Below are positions 25,163 through 34,672 of a stretch of DNA of 64,000 bases, in pieces; the first letter of the stretch is position 1, and each line of letters starts with the position of its first letter. Position numbers and translations under genes: made by a program. The DNA is from JBDTSW01 sp963807385. Its GTDB lineage: Bacteria; Actinomycetota; Thermoleophilia; Solirubrobacterales; 70-9. The stretch lies in assembly GCA_963807385.1 (NCBI GenBank), contig CAWEBQ010000002.1, forward strand, positions 744,001-808,000, in the 5' to 3' direction. The notes beneath the pieces are model-generated. The model saw nothing but the letters and a program-made list of their open reading frames with translations. It did no database searches and had not been told where the DNA came from.

Positions 25163-26007
25163 GTCTCGCGTGCCGCCCGCCTCATCGTCTCGATCGGTGG
25201 GTCCATTCCGGTCCAGAGCCTGAGCGAGGCGGCTCCCTGGTGGACGAGAACCTCGAGGCCGTCGATCACCTCAGCCCCGCGGGCCCTTGCCGCGGCGGCG
25301 AGCGGTGTCTCGAGTGCCCCGTAGACCAGGTCCACCACGACTTGCCTCGCGCTGAGGCCATCGGCACTCACGGGCAGGTCCTTGAGAGCGGCCGGACCGC
25401 GTTCAGGGTCAGCCCCCATGGCGGACCCGGGTGGCGGATTCGCGGCATCCAGCCCGACCGTGGTGGCGTTCACGATGATGTCGAAGCCCCCGGCCTGGGC
25501 CTCCTGCGCCGCGATCGCAACGACGCCCAGACGGGTCGCGAGGGCGTAGGCCCTCTCCGGCGTGCGGTTCCAGATCGAGACGGCGGCGCCGGCGTCGGTG
25601 AGCGCCCACACCGCGGCGCGCGCCGACCCGCCCGCCCCGAGCACCAGCGCGCGTCTGCCGGCCGGCGAGGACGGCAGCGCGGCGATGATCCCGGTGGCGT
25701 CCGTGTTCTCCGCAGCGACCCCGCCGTCGGCGAACGTGAGCGTGTTCGCTGCCCCGATAGCGACCGCTGCGGGTGAGGATGCCGTCGCCAGCGCCAGGGC
25801 GGCCAGCTTGTGTGGCAGGGTCACGTTGACGCCCTCGAACCCGTGACCCGGAAGATCGCCCACCCGCGCGCGGAACTGTTCCGGGGAGACCTCGATCGCC
25901 TCGTAGCTCCACTCGCCAGCGAGGCCCATCTCCCGGAGCGCGGCGGTGTGCATCGCGGGCGAGCGCGAGTGGGATACGGGCTGCCCGATGACCGCGAGCT
26001 TGGGCAT
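25159..26007 (-). CDS. aroE: Shikimate dehydrogenase
   Basis: 282 residues; reduces 3-dehydroshikimate with NADPH. SHSRSPAMHTAAL binds shikimate, NVTLPHKLAALALA holds the catalytic Lys, and AENTDATGI holds the catalytic Asp. Then come a Rossmann glycine motif ALVLGAGGSARAAVWAL, the NRTPERAYALA NADP-phosphate site and the C-terminal GLEVLVHQGAASLRLWTG. It sits between mltG (21-nt gap) and pilB (4-nt overlap), apart from the other aro genes but in the second pil cluster. Confidence 0.95.
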   Translation of the reverse strand: MPKLAVIGQPVSHSRSPAMHTAALREMGLAGEWSYEAIEVSPEQFRARVGDLPGHGFEGVNVTLPHKLAALALATASSPAAVAIGAANTLTFADGGVAAENTDATGIIAALPSSPAGRRALVLGAGGSARAAVWALTDAGAAVSIWNRTPERAYALATRLGVVAIAAQEAQAGGFDIIVNATTVGLDAANPPPGSAMGADPERGPAALKDLPVSADGLSARQVVVDLVYGALETPLAAAARARGAEVIDGLEVLVHQGAASLRLWTGMDPPIETMRRAARET

Positions 26008-26028
26008 GTGGCCGATCCTAGGGCGCGA

Positions 26029-27218
26029 CTAGCACTCGGTGGGCGACCCGCCCTCGGCCTGCAATGCGGCTTGGTACTCGGCCTCGGCCTTGAAGAACTC
26101 GTCCTCGGTCTCGGTGAAGACGTGCTCGCCGCAGGTGCCGGGCTTTACGACGAAGAACCGGAAGTCCGTCTTGGCGGGATTTGCGGCCGCCTCGATCGAG
26201 GCAAGTCCCGGGCTGCCTATCGGCCCCGGTGGCAGGCCTGTGTTCGTGCGCGTGTTGTACGGCGTGTCCTCGCTGAGCCGCGACTCGAGTAGTTGCTCGT
26301 CGTAGTTCGCATCCTCAAAGCGGATCGTCGCGTCGATGCCCAGCGGCATCCCGTCGGCCAGTCGGTTGTAGATCACCGACGAGACGTTCTCGCGCTCCTC
26401 GGGCACCTGCACCTCGCGCTCGACCATCGAAGCGATCTTCAGCACGTCGTAGGCGTTGAGGTTCTTCGCCTTGGCGGCCGAGAGGTCAACCGCCTCGATG
26501 TTCTGCTCGAAGGCCTCGAGTTGCTTGGCGACCAGCTCCTCCGCGGTGCCGTTCTTGAACACCTCGTACGTGGCGGGGAAGAGAAAGCCCTCGAGGTTCG
26601 GCGGGCTCTTCGCGCCGTACTTCTCGGGCTTGAACCCCTTGTAGCTCTCCGTCTCCTTGACGTAGTCGCCCTTCAGTCCCGCCTTCTTGGCGACCGCGGC
26701 CACCTGCTCACGGCTGTAGCCCTCGGGGATCGTGACCGAGGTCGTCTTCTTCGGCTTGGGCGGGGGAGGGGCGGCGGATCGTCCCCGCCAAGCTTCTTCG
26801 CCGCGACCAAAACGACGAAGGCCAGGAACGCGAGCGACAGCACCCCGACCAGGGCAAACAGGCGCCTGCGCGCGACGGTGCCCCTCGAGGGCCCGCGCGG
26901 GGGTGGCGAGGGGGGCGGCGGCGCGCCGCGCTCGTCCATCTCCGGCGAACTCGGCGCAGCGTGCTCGGCAGTGCGTGCGCCCGGGGCATCCTGGACCTCG
27001 GTCGGGTAGGCCTGCGGTTCCGCGGCGGGTGGCGATGGCGGCGCCGCCGGCGGAGGATTGGCCGGAGGCGGCGCCTGCTCGGGCGTAGACATCTCCTCGC
27101 GGACGCGCTCGCCCAGGCGCTCACGGCGCCGGGCCTCGCGCTCGGCGCGGCGTCGCTCGCGATCGCGCGCGGCCCCGTCGTCCCCCGTGGGATCCTCCCA
27201 GTCGGGTCCGTTGGTCAA
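26029..27218 (-). pseudogene. mltG: Endolytic transglycosylase MltG, split by a one-base frameshift
   Basis: Cuts nascent peptidoglycan strands. The start is TTG 27218, whose TTGA overlaps the ruvX stop. The first frame gives a charged, Pro-rich cytoplasmic part and one membrane segment (LFALVGVLSLAFLAFVVLVAA), then becomes nonsense after GGDDPPPLP. The catalytic LysM-YceG part continues in another frame as PPKPKKTTSVTIPEGYSREQ, from about 26765. It includes MVEREVQVPEER (catalytic Glu), YNRLADGMPLGIDATIRF and TGLPPGPIGSPGLASIEAA, ending at 26029. The shift lies in the C-rich run CCCCTCCCCCGCCC (about 26762-26778, minus strand), which is prone to slippage in cells and in sequencing. All catalytic parts are otherwise intact. 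Confidence 0.85.
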
Positions 27219-27607
27219 GCCCGTCCTCGTCTCGCGGTCAGATAGCTCTCGAGCAGGTGGGCGGCCGCAAGCGAGTCCGGCGCGGCGCCCGCCCCCTCAC
27301 GGGCGGAGGCGTCAGCCATGCGGGTCGTCAGACGTTCGTCGTAGGTCTCCACGGGGATCCCCTGAAGTACCTCGGCCAGCCGGTCGCGAAACCCGAGCGC
27401 CACCCGAGCCTGCGGCCCCTCGCTGCCGTCGAGGGACAGGGGCAGGCCGACGACGACCAGATCCGCCTCCAGATCGCGGACCACGCGGGCAATGGCGACC
27501 GGCTCGGGCGGGGAGACGACGTCGAGCGGGCGGACCACGACCTCGGTCGGGTCGGAGATGGCGAGGCCCACCCGCGCCTTCCCGTGATCGACCGCGAGCA
27601 CTCGCAT
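27215..27607 (-). CDS. ruvX: Holliday junction resolvase-like RuvX (YqgF)
   Basis: 130 residues. The RNase H-like fold shows MRVLAVDHGKARVGLAISDP with the first catalytic Asp, LVVVGLPLSLDGSEGPQ, and VETYDERLTTRMAD with acidic residues near the end. In E. coli the family acts in 16S rRNA 5' maturation; a junction resolvase activity was the older proposal. The frame is open to 27730, but that part lies inside alaS; ATG 27607 begins the fold and is 4 nt from the alaS stop. alaS-ruvX-mltG-aroE is a typical actinobacterial order. Confidence 0.93.
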   Translation of the reverse strand: MRVLAVDHGKARVGLAISDPTEVVVRPLDVVSPPEPVAIARVVRDLEADLVVVGLPLSLDGSEGPQARVALGFRDRLAEVLQGIPVETYDERLTTRMADASAREGAGAAPDSLAAAHLLESYLTARRGRA

Positions 27608-27611
27608 GTGC

Positions 27612-30224
27612 TCAGGCGCCAAGCGCGTCCTCGATCGCCCGGCGGGCGACCTCCAGTGCCTCGTCGAGCCGCGCGGGGTCGCTGCCGCCCGCCTGGGCGG
27701 CATCGTCGCGGCCGCCGCCGCCACCGCCAATGACCCCGGCCGCTTCGCGGATCACCTCGCCGGCGCGGGCGCCCCGCTCGACGGCGCCCTTGGCGAAGAC
27801 GGCGGCCAGAGCCGCCTTCTCGCCGTTCGTCGCGCCGAGGACGACCGCTCCGTCGCCGAGCTTCGAGGTCACGCGGTTCGCGAGATCCATCAGAGCGGAG
27901 CCCTCGACGCCGTCGGCACGGGCCGTGAGGACACTGACCCCGGCGACATCGATCGCGGCGGCGATGAGCTCCTCGGCCACGGCGCCTGCCCGCTCCCGGC
28001 CGGCCTCGGCCGCCCGCTGCTCCAGTTCGGATAGTCGCCCGGCGATGCGCCGGGCCCCCGCGACGACATCGTTCGGCGAGCCGAGAAGCGCGCCCGCCTC
28101 GTCGAGCTGGTACCTGCGCTCCAGGAAGTAGTCGATGGCGGCAGGCCCGGTCAGCGCCTCGATCCGGCGCACGTTGGCCGCGCTCGAACCCTCGCTCACG
28201 ATCGCGAAGATGCCGACCTCGGCGGTGTTCGCCACGTGGGTGCCGCCGCAGAGCTCGCGCGAGACATCGTCGACCTCCACCACGCGGACCCAGTCGCCGT
28301 ACTTCTCCCCGAAGAGCGCCATCGCGCCGAGCGCCTCGGCCTCGCCCCGCTCCATCTCCATCGCGCGAACCGGGCGACTCGCCTTGATCCAGCCGTTCAC
28401 CCGGTCCTCGATCTCGCGGGCCTCTTCCGGCGTGAGCGCGGCTCCGTGGGTGAAGTCGAACCGGAGCTTGTCCGGCCGCACCGCCGAGCCGGCCTGGCGC
28501 ACGTGGTCGCCGAGGCGCTCGCGCAGCGCGGCGTGAAGCAGGTGCGTTGCGGTGTGGTTGCGCATCGTGGCGTGGCGCGCCTCGCGATCGACGATCGCCT
28601 CGACCGCGCTCCCGGCGGCGGGCCCCGAGCCACCGGCACGCAGTGCCTGATCATCCCCGACGCGGTAGACGTCCTCGACCGCCGCCTCCCCGCCATCCCA
28701 GCGCAGGACACCCACGTCGGCCACCTGCCCCCCGCCCTCCGGGTAGAACGGGCTCTCCTCGAGCTTCACGAGCGTGGCATCACCCGCCTCCTCCGCCGCG
28801 ATCACGCTCGTCTGTGCGGCGAGGGTCTCGTAGCCGACGAAGCTGGTGGTCTCCGCCGCCCGGGCGAACGCCAGCACCGCCTCGTGACCGTTCGCCGCGG
28901 CCCCGCCGGTGCCTGCGCGAGCCCGCTCGCGCTGCCTGTCCATCCGCTCCTCGAAGCCGGCGTCATCGACCGCCAGCCCCTCCTCCGCGAGCAGCTCCCG
29001 CGTGAGGTCGTAGGGGAAACCGTAGGTGTCATGAAGCTTGAACGCCTCGTCCGCATCGATCGACGACCTCCCGACCTCCTTCGCGTCGGCGATCAGCCGA
29101 GCGAGCAGCTCGGACCCGCGGTCGAGGGTCCGGCCGAAGCCCTCCTCCTCGGCGGCGATCCAGCCCTCGATCGTCTCCCGCGCGGCGGCGAGGTCGGGGT
29201 AGGCGCCGGACATCATCTCGATCGTGCGCTCGGCGAACGCCCTCAGCCACGGCGCCTCCAGACCCAGAGTCCGGCCCTGCTGGATCGCACGACGCAGGAC
29301 TCGCCGCACGACGTAGCCGCGCTCCTCATTGGACGGCACGACTCCGTCCGCGATCAGGAACGTCGCGCCCTTGGCGTGGTCGGCCACGATCCTCATGGCC
29401 CGGGTCGTCGCGGGGTCCTCCCCGTAGCGCTTGCCGGAGAGCTCCTCCGCGAGGTCGATCAGCGGCCGGTGGGAGTCGGTCTCGAACACCGATTCGGCCC
29501 CCTGCAGGATGGCCGCCATCCGTTCGAGGCCCATCCCCGTGTCGATGTTGTTCTTCGGCAGCGGCGTGAGCGAGCCGCCCTCGCCCAGTTCGTACGTCAT
29601 GAACACGTGGTTCCAGTACTCGAGGTAACGATCCGTGTCGTCGCCCGGGCGCTCGTCGGCGCCGCCGAACTCCTCCCCCCGGTCGAGATACATCTCGGCG
29701 CAGGGACCGCAGGGGCCGGTCGGCCCCGCTTGCCAGAAGTTCTCCGACCGCGGCAACTCGACGATCCGCTCAGCCGGGATCCCTGCCGCCTTCCAGATCT
29801 CGATCGCCTCCGTGTCCGGGCCGAGGCCGAGCGCCTCGTCGCCGCCGAACACGCTTACCCAGATGCGGTCGGGATCGAGGCCGAAGACGTCGACCGACAG
29901 CTCCAGCCCCCAGGCGATGGACTGCTCCTTGAAGTAGTCGCCGAAGCTCCAGTTGCCGAGCATCTCGAAGAAGGTGAGGTGCCGGCGGGTGTTGCCCACC
30001 TGTGCGATGTCCGGCGTGCGGAAGCACTTCTGCGAGTCCACTACACGCGAGCCGGGGGGCTCTGCCTCACCCTTGAAGTAGGGCTTGAACGGCTGCATCC
30101 CGGCGACGGTGAGGAGGGTTGAGGTGTCCTCCGGGGGCGGGATAAGCGATGCGGAGGGCACGCGAAGATGCCCTCGCTCCTCGAAGAACGCCTGATAGGC
30201 CTCGCGGATCTCGTCGGTCGTCAC
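27612..30224 (-). CDS. alaS: Alanyl-tRNA synthetase
   Basis: 870 residues, full length. The class II catalytic core is at the N-terminus (GMQPFKPYFKGEAEPPGSRVVDSQKCFRTPDI, FFEMLGNWSFGDYFK, FWQAGPTGPCGPCAEMYLD). The tRNA-binding middle (NNIDTGMGLERMAAILQG) is followed by the editing domain with HTATHLLHAALRERLG and CGGTHVANTAEVG zinc ligands. The C-Ala domain is Gly-rich (GGGGGGRDDAAQAGG). The GTG start has a TACACT box about 10 nt upstream. First gene of a long minus-strand unit that includes pilB, pilT and pilC. Confidence 0.97.
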   Translation of the reverse strand: MTTDEIREAYQAFFEERGHLRVPSASLIPPPEDTSTLLTVAGMQPFKPYFKGEAEPPGSRVVDSQKCFRTPDIAQVGNTRRHLTFFEMLGNWSFGDYFKEQSIAWGLELSVDVFGLDPDRIWVSVFGGDEALGLGPDTEAIEIWKAAGIPAERIVELPRSENFWQAGPTGPCGPCAEMYLDRGEEFGGADERPGDDTDRYLEYWNHVFMTYELGEGGSLTPLPKNNIDTGMGLERMAAILQGAESVFETDSHRPLIDLAEELSGKRYGEDPATTRAMRIVADHAKGATFLIADGVVPSNEERGYVVRRVLRRAIQQGRTLGLEAPWLRAFAERTIEMMSGAYPDLAAARETIEGWIAAEEEGFGRTLDRGSELLARLIADAKEVGRSSIDADEAFKLHDTYGFPYDLTRELLAEEGLAVDDAGFEERMDRQRERARAGTGGAAANGHEAVLAFARAAETTSFVGYETLAAQTSVIAAEEAGDATLVKLEESPFYPEGGGQVADVGVLRWDGGEAAVEDVYRVGDDQALRAGGSGPAAGSAVEAIVDREARHATMRNHTATHLLHAALRERLGDHVRQAGSAVRPDKLRFDFTHGAALTPEEAREIEDRVNGWIKASRPVRAMEMERGEAEALGAMALFGEKYGDWVRVVEVDDVSRELCGGTHVANTAEVGIFAIVSEGSSAANVRRIEALTGPAAIDYFLERRYQLDEAGALLGSPNDVVAGARRIAGRLSELEQRAAEAGRERAGAVAEELIAAAIDVAGVSVLTARADGVEGSALMDLANRVTSKLGDGAVVLGATNGEKAALAAVFAKGAVERGARAGEVIREAAGVIGGGGGGRDDAAQAGGSDPARLDEALEVARRAIEDALGA

Positions 30225-30235
30225 GGGGCGATTGA

Positions 30236-30388
30236 GTGTATGTATTGCCTGCGCAGGGTCAGTTCCAAGCCGCCGCGAAGAACGTCAAGGGCCGCGACCG
30301 TCGCGCAAGCGTGATCGAGGGGTACGGCTACCAGGGCGAGACCGGGCTCCGGACCGACGACGCCGCGTTCGTGGTGATGGCTCCCTAG
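30236..30388 (+). CDS. Small ORF between alaS and mnmA, or a gene remnant
   Basis: 50 codons from GTG, divergent from alaS (11-bp gap) and ending in a TAG that overlaps the mnmA stop on the other strand. It has G/C-rich third positions and a protein-like composition: GQFQAAAKNVKGRDRRASV, then IEGYGYQGETGLRTDDAAF. I recognise no family. It could be a genuine small protein, or the 3' end of a larger gene lost by deletion. No ribosome-binding site is visible because the gap is so short. Confidence 0.35.
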   Translation: MYVLPAQGQFQAAAKNVKGRDRRASVIEGYGYQGETGLRTDDAAFVVMAP

Positions 30389-31833
30389 CGCTGGGCGGCG
30401 ATCGTCGCCCGGCCGACCACAAGCTCGCCATCCATCAGGCAGGCGGTCTGACCGGGGGCGACCCCGTAGGCGGGCTCCGCGAGTGCGATCTCCAGCGCCT
30501 TGTGGCGTCCCGCCGCGACGGGCTCCAACTCGCACGCGATCGGCTTCGATCGATACCGCAACCGCACCCGATCCACCCGGCCACCCGGTCGGTGAAGGGT
30601 CGCGTCGCGGACGCGGACGCGCTCGGTTCCGAGCTCCTCGTGCCCGCCGACCACGACGCGGTTCGATCGGGCGTCCGTCGCCAGCACGAACAGGGCCTCG
30701 GGGCTCGCCACCCCCAGCCCACGCCGCTGCCCGACGGTGAACTCGTGGTGGCCGCGGTGCCTGCCGAGAACCGCGCCATTGGAATCGACGATCTCGCCCT
30801 GGCGCTCCCCGACGCCGCCGTGACGGGCCAGGAACGCACGCTTGCCCTCCCCCGCCAGGAAGCACAGGTCCTGGCTCTCCGCCTTCGAGGCCACCGGCAG
30901 GCCCGCGTCGGCGGTCAGGCGGCGGACCTCGGGCTTCTTGAGAGCGGCCAGCGGGAACCGAAGCGCCGCGAGCGTCTCGCGGCGCAGCCCGGAGAGCATG
31001 TAGGTCTGGTCCTTGGCCGAGTCCGCTGGAGCGGAGAGCAGCGGGCCCTCGCCGTCGTCGGCGATCTCGGCGTAGTGGCCGGTTGCGAGCGCCGTGGCCC
31101 CCAGGCGCTGGGCGAGGGCGAGCATCGCGTCGATCCGGACCTCGCCGTTACAAATCACACAGGGGTTGGGAGTCGTGCCCTGGGAGTAGCCGACGATGAA
31201 GTCATCGACGACGGTAGCCCGGAACGCGTCCTCGAGGTCGAGTGTGAAGTGCGGGAGGCCGAGCGAGTGCGCCAGCCCCCTAGCGCCCAGCACCGCCTGC
31301 GGCGAACAGCAGCTGCGCTCACCGTCGTTGTGGCGATCGGCCCAGAGCTTCACGGTGACCGTCACCACCTCCGCGCCGCGCCGGCTCTCGAGTAGCGCCG
31401 CCGCCGCGCTATCGACGCCGCCGGAGATCGCAACGGCGACCCGCTCGCGGCCGGCCGGCCGCGAAGCCAGCCGAACGCCCGAGCCCGCCGCCGCCCCAAG
31501 CGCACGGGCGAGAGCGTCGGCGGCGAGCTCTGCTGCGTGGGCGCCCTGAGGGGAGAGGCCGCCGAGCGCGGCTGCGACCACGGCAGGGCTGATCCGGGCG
31601 GCATCGAGGACTCCGGCACCTTCGGCGAGCTCCGAGACCGCTGCGGCCGCGGCCCGTGACGTCGCGCAGCCCTCGGCGTCAAAGCTGACCGAGTCGATGA
31701 GGGAGTCCGCGACGGTGAGCGAGATCCGCACCAGGTCGCCGCACTGGGCGCCTCCAGCGGCGCCGGTGTGGGCGCCATTCGGCGGCGGCCCCTTGCGGGA
31801 TTCATCGCGCAGGTACTCCTCGATCGAGCTCAC
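30385..31833 (-). CDS. mnmA: tRNA 2-thiouridylase MnmA with an IscU-like N-terminal domain
   Basis: 482 residues, about 110 longer than usual MnmA. Residues about 25-115 look like the Fe-S scaffold IscU/NifU-N: AQCGDLVRISLTVADSLIDSVSFDAEGCATSRAAAAAVSEL. Two of the three scaffold Cys are present (QCGD, GCATS); the third is replaced in the segment GAHAAELAADAL. From about 125 the protein is MnmA: PP-loop AISGGVDSAAAA, TPNPCVICN with the catalytic Cys, ATGHYAEI, KDQTYMLSGL, and ESQDLCFL with the second Cys. It thiolates U34 of Gln, Glu and Lys tRNAs. GTG start, 6 nt behind a TAGCCT box on the minus strand. The extra domain may help sulfur or cluster delivery; that is inference. Confidence 0.9.
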   Translation of the reverse strand: MSSIEEYLRDESRKGPPPNGAHTGAAGGAQCGDLVRISLTVADSLIDSVSFDAEGCATSRAAAAAVSELAEGAGVLDAARISPAVVAAALGGLSPQGAHAAELAADALARALGAAAGSGVRLASRPAGRERVAVAISGGVDSAAAALLESRRGAEVVTVTVKLWADRHNDGERSCCSPQAVLGARGLAHSLGLPHFTLDLEDAFRATVVDDFIVGYSQGTTPNPCVICNGEVRIDAMLALAQRLGATALATGHYAEIADDGEGPLLSAPADSAKDQTYMLSGLRRETLAALRFPLAALKKPEVRRLTADAGLPVASKAESQDLCFLAGEGKRAFLARHGGVGERQGEIVDSNGAVLGRHRGHHEFTVGQRRGLGVASPEALFVLATDARSNRVVVGGHEELGTERVRVRDATLHRPGGRVDRVRLRYRSKPIACELEPVAAGRHKALEIALAEPAYGVAPGQTACLMDGELVVGRATIAAQR

Positions 31834-31848
31834 CCATCGAGGCTACCG

Positions 31849-31907
31849 CCCGCGAAGTGTCCTGTTCTACCGGGACACCGTCCCGACCAGGCAGGACACT
31901 TCGCGGG
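31849..31907. repeat. 16-bp perfect inverted repeat with nested hairpin
   Basis: CCCGCGAAGTGTCCTG (31849-31864) and its exact complement (31892-31907) enclose 27 nt, which hold a smaller stem GGGAC-ACC-GTCCC. It fills the gap between the hypothetical gene at 31919 and mnmA. It could be a terminator for the upstream gene or a dispersed REP/MITE-like element; one window cannot decide. Confidence 0.7.
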
Positions 31908-31918
31908 TTGGCGACGGT

Positions 31919-32569
31919 TTAGGGGTGGTACGGGAGCTGCTGGCCGTCGTAGGAGGCGTCGCGGACCGCCTGGCGGACGCTGTCGTAGCCGCGGAAGCCG
32001 TAGGAGAGCGTGGCGACGGGCGGACCGCCGTCGTTGACCTTCTTCGGACTGAGGGCGATCAGGGCCGGCACGCGGTCAACGTCCGCGCCCTGCGCGATCC
32101 GCGAGTACACCGCGATGTCCCGGGCGTAGGAGTGGAAGAGGGCGACGTTGTCCTCACCGCGGAGCCGATCGGTGATCTTGCGTAGCTTCTGATCGTCGAT
32201 CCCACCTTCGCGCGTGATCAGCACCACGACCGTGTCGCCGGAGTCGTAGGCCCTCGCCACACCGGCCGGCAGCCCGGGCCCTGCGACGAACTCGCCGTCG
32301 GCGACCGCCTCCCCTCCCGGGGCGACGGGCGCGGCCGGATCCACCGGAGCCGCTGCCTCGCCCGCGGCGGCCGGATCAGCGGCCTCGGGCGCAACCGCGC
32401 CCATCGATGGCGTGACGCCCGCCTCCACAGGAGCCACGGTCACCGGATCGGCCGGGGGCGGCTCCTCCCCCCCCTTCAAGCGGGTGAGCATGAGGAAGGC
32501 AACGACGACGCCCAGGAGGGCGATCGCGCCGACCTGGACCATCGGGTTGGAGTTGAGCGCCCTCCTCAC
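31919..32569 (-). CDS. Membrane-anchored protein of unknown function
   Basis: 216 residues. A short basic N-terminus and one membrane segment (VQVGAIALLGVVVAFLMLTRL, about 11-31) are followed by a Pro/Ala/Val-rich linker (about 35-105) and a compact C-terminal domain. That domain has VVVLITREGGIDDQKLRKITDRLRG, NVALFHSYARDIAVYSRIAQG, VDRVPALIALSPKKV and ATLSYGFRGYDSVRQAVRDA. The alternating strand-helix pattern, ending in a strand after a Pro (VPALIAL), resembles a thioredoxin-like fold without the CxxC. No family recognised. The GTG start (MRRAL) has GTGAGGAGG just around it. It is isolated between the hairpin before mnmA and a 258-bp gap. Confidence 0.65.
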   Translation of the reverse strand: MRRALNSNPMVQVGAIALLGVVVAFLMLTRLKGGEEPPPADPVTVAPVEAGVTPSMGAVAPEAADPAAAGEAAAPVDPAAPVAPGGEAVADGEFVAGPGLPAGVARAYDSGDTVVVLITREGGIDDQKLRKITDRLRGEDNVALFHSYARDIAVYSRIAQGADVDRVPALIALSPKKVNDGGPPVATLSYGFRGYDSVRQAVRDASYDGQQLPYHP

Positions 32570-32703
32570 GCCCGAGCCCCCTGTGCGCCCTGAAGATAAA
32601 GAGGCTCCAGTCTGCCGGTACCGCTCGGCCTGAGAACCTGAATAGACAGGTGGGTGTCCGCCCAGCGAACCCCACGGGGCCGCCGGAGAAAGGACTCCCG
32701 AGG

Positions 32704-32725
32704 CAATTGTGTTGGCTCACAATTG
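32704..32725. promoter_or_regulatory. Palindromic operator-like site
   Basis: CAATTGTG, 6 nt, CACAATTG: a perfect 8-bp inverted repeat, AT-rich for this genome, in the 258-bp gap between aspS and the gene at 31919-32569. Its spacing and half-sites recall LacI-type operators, but it could also form a hairpin after aspS. The remainder of the gap (32570-32827) shows no convincing gene. Confidence 0.4.
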
Positions 32726-32827
32726 GAGCGGCGAACGAACAGACTCGAGCCTGCGAAGACCATACCAACCCTTAGTTCGGCGCCCAGGGCCCGCGGCTTG
32801 AGCGCGCTGGACGCGCTCCGAGGTCGG

Positions 32828-34624
<1,797 letters not shown>

Positions 34625-34672
34625 TCGCCGCAGTCTTCCAAGCGCCGCGCCCGCCCGCCGCGCGGCCGTGGC

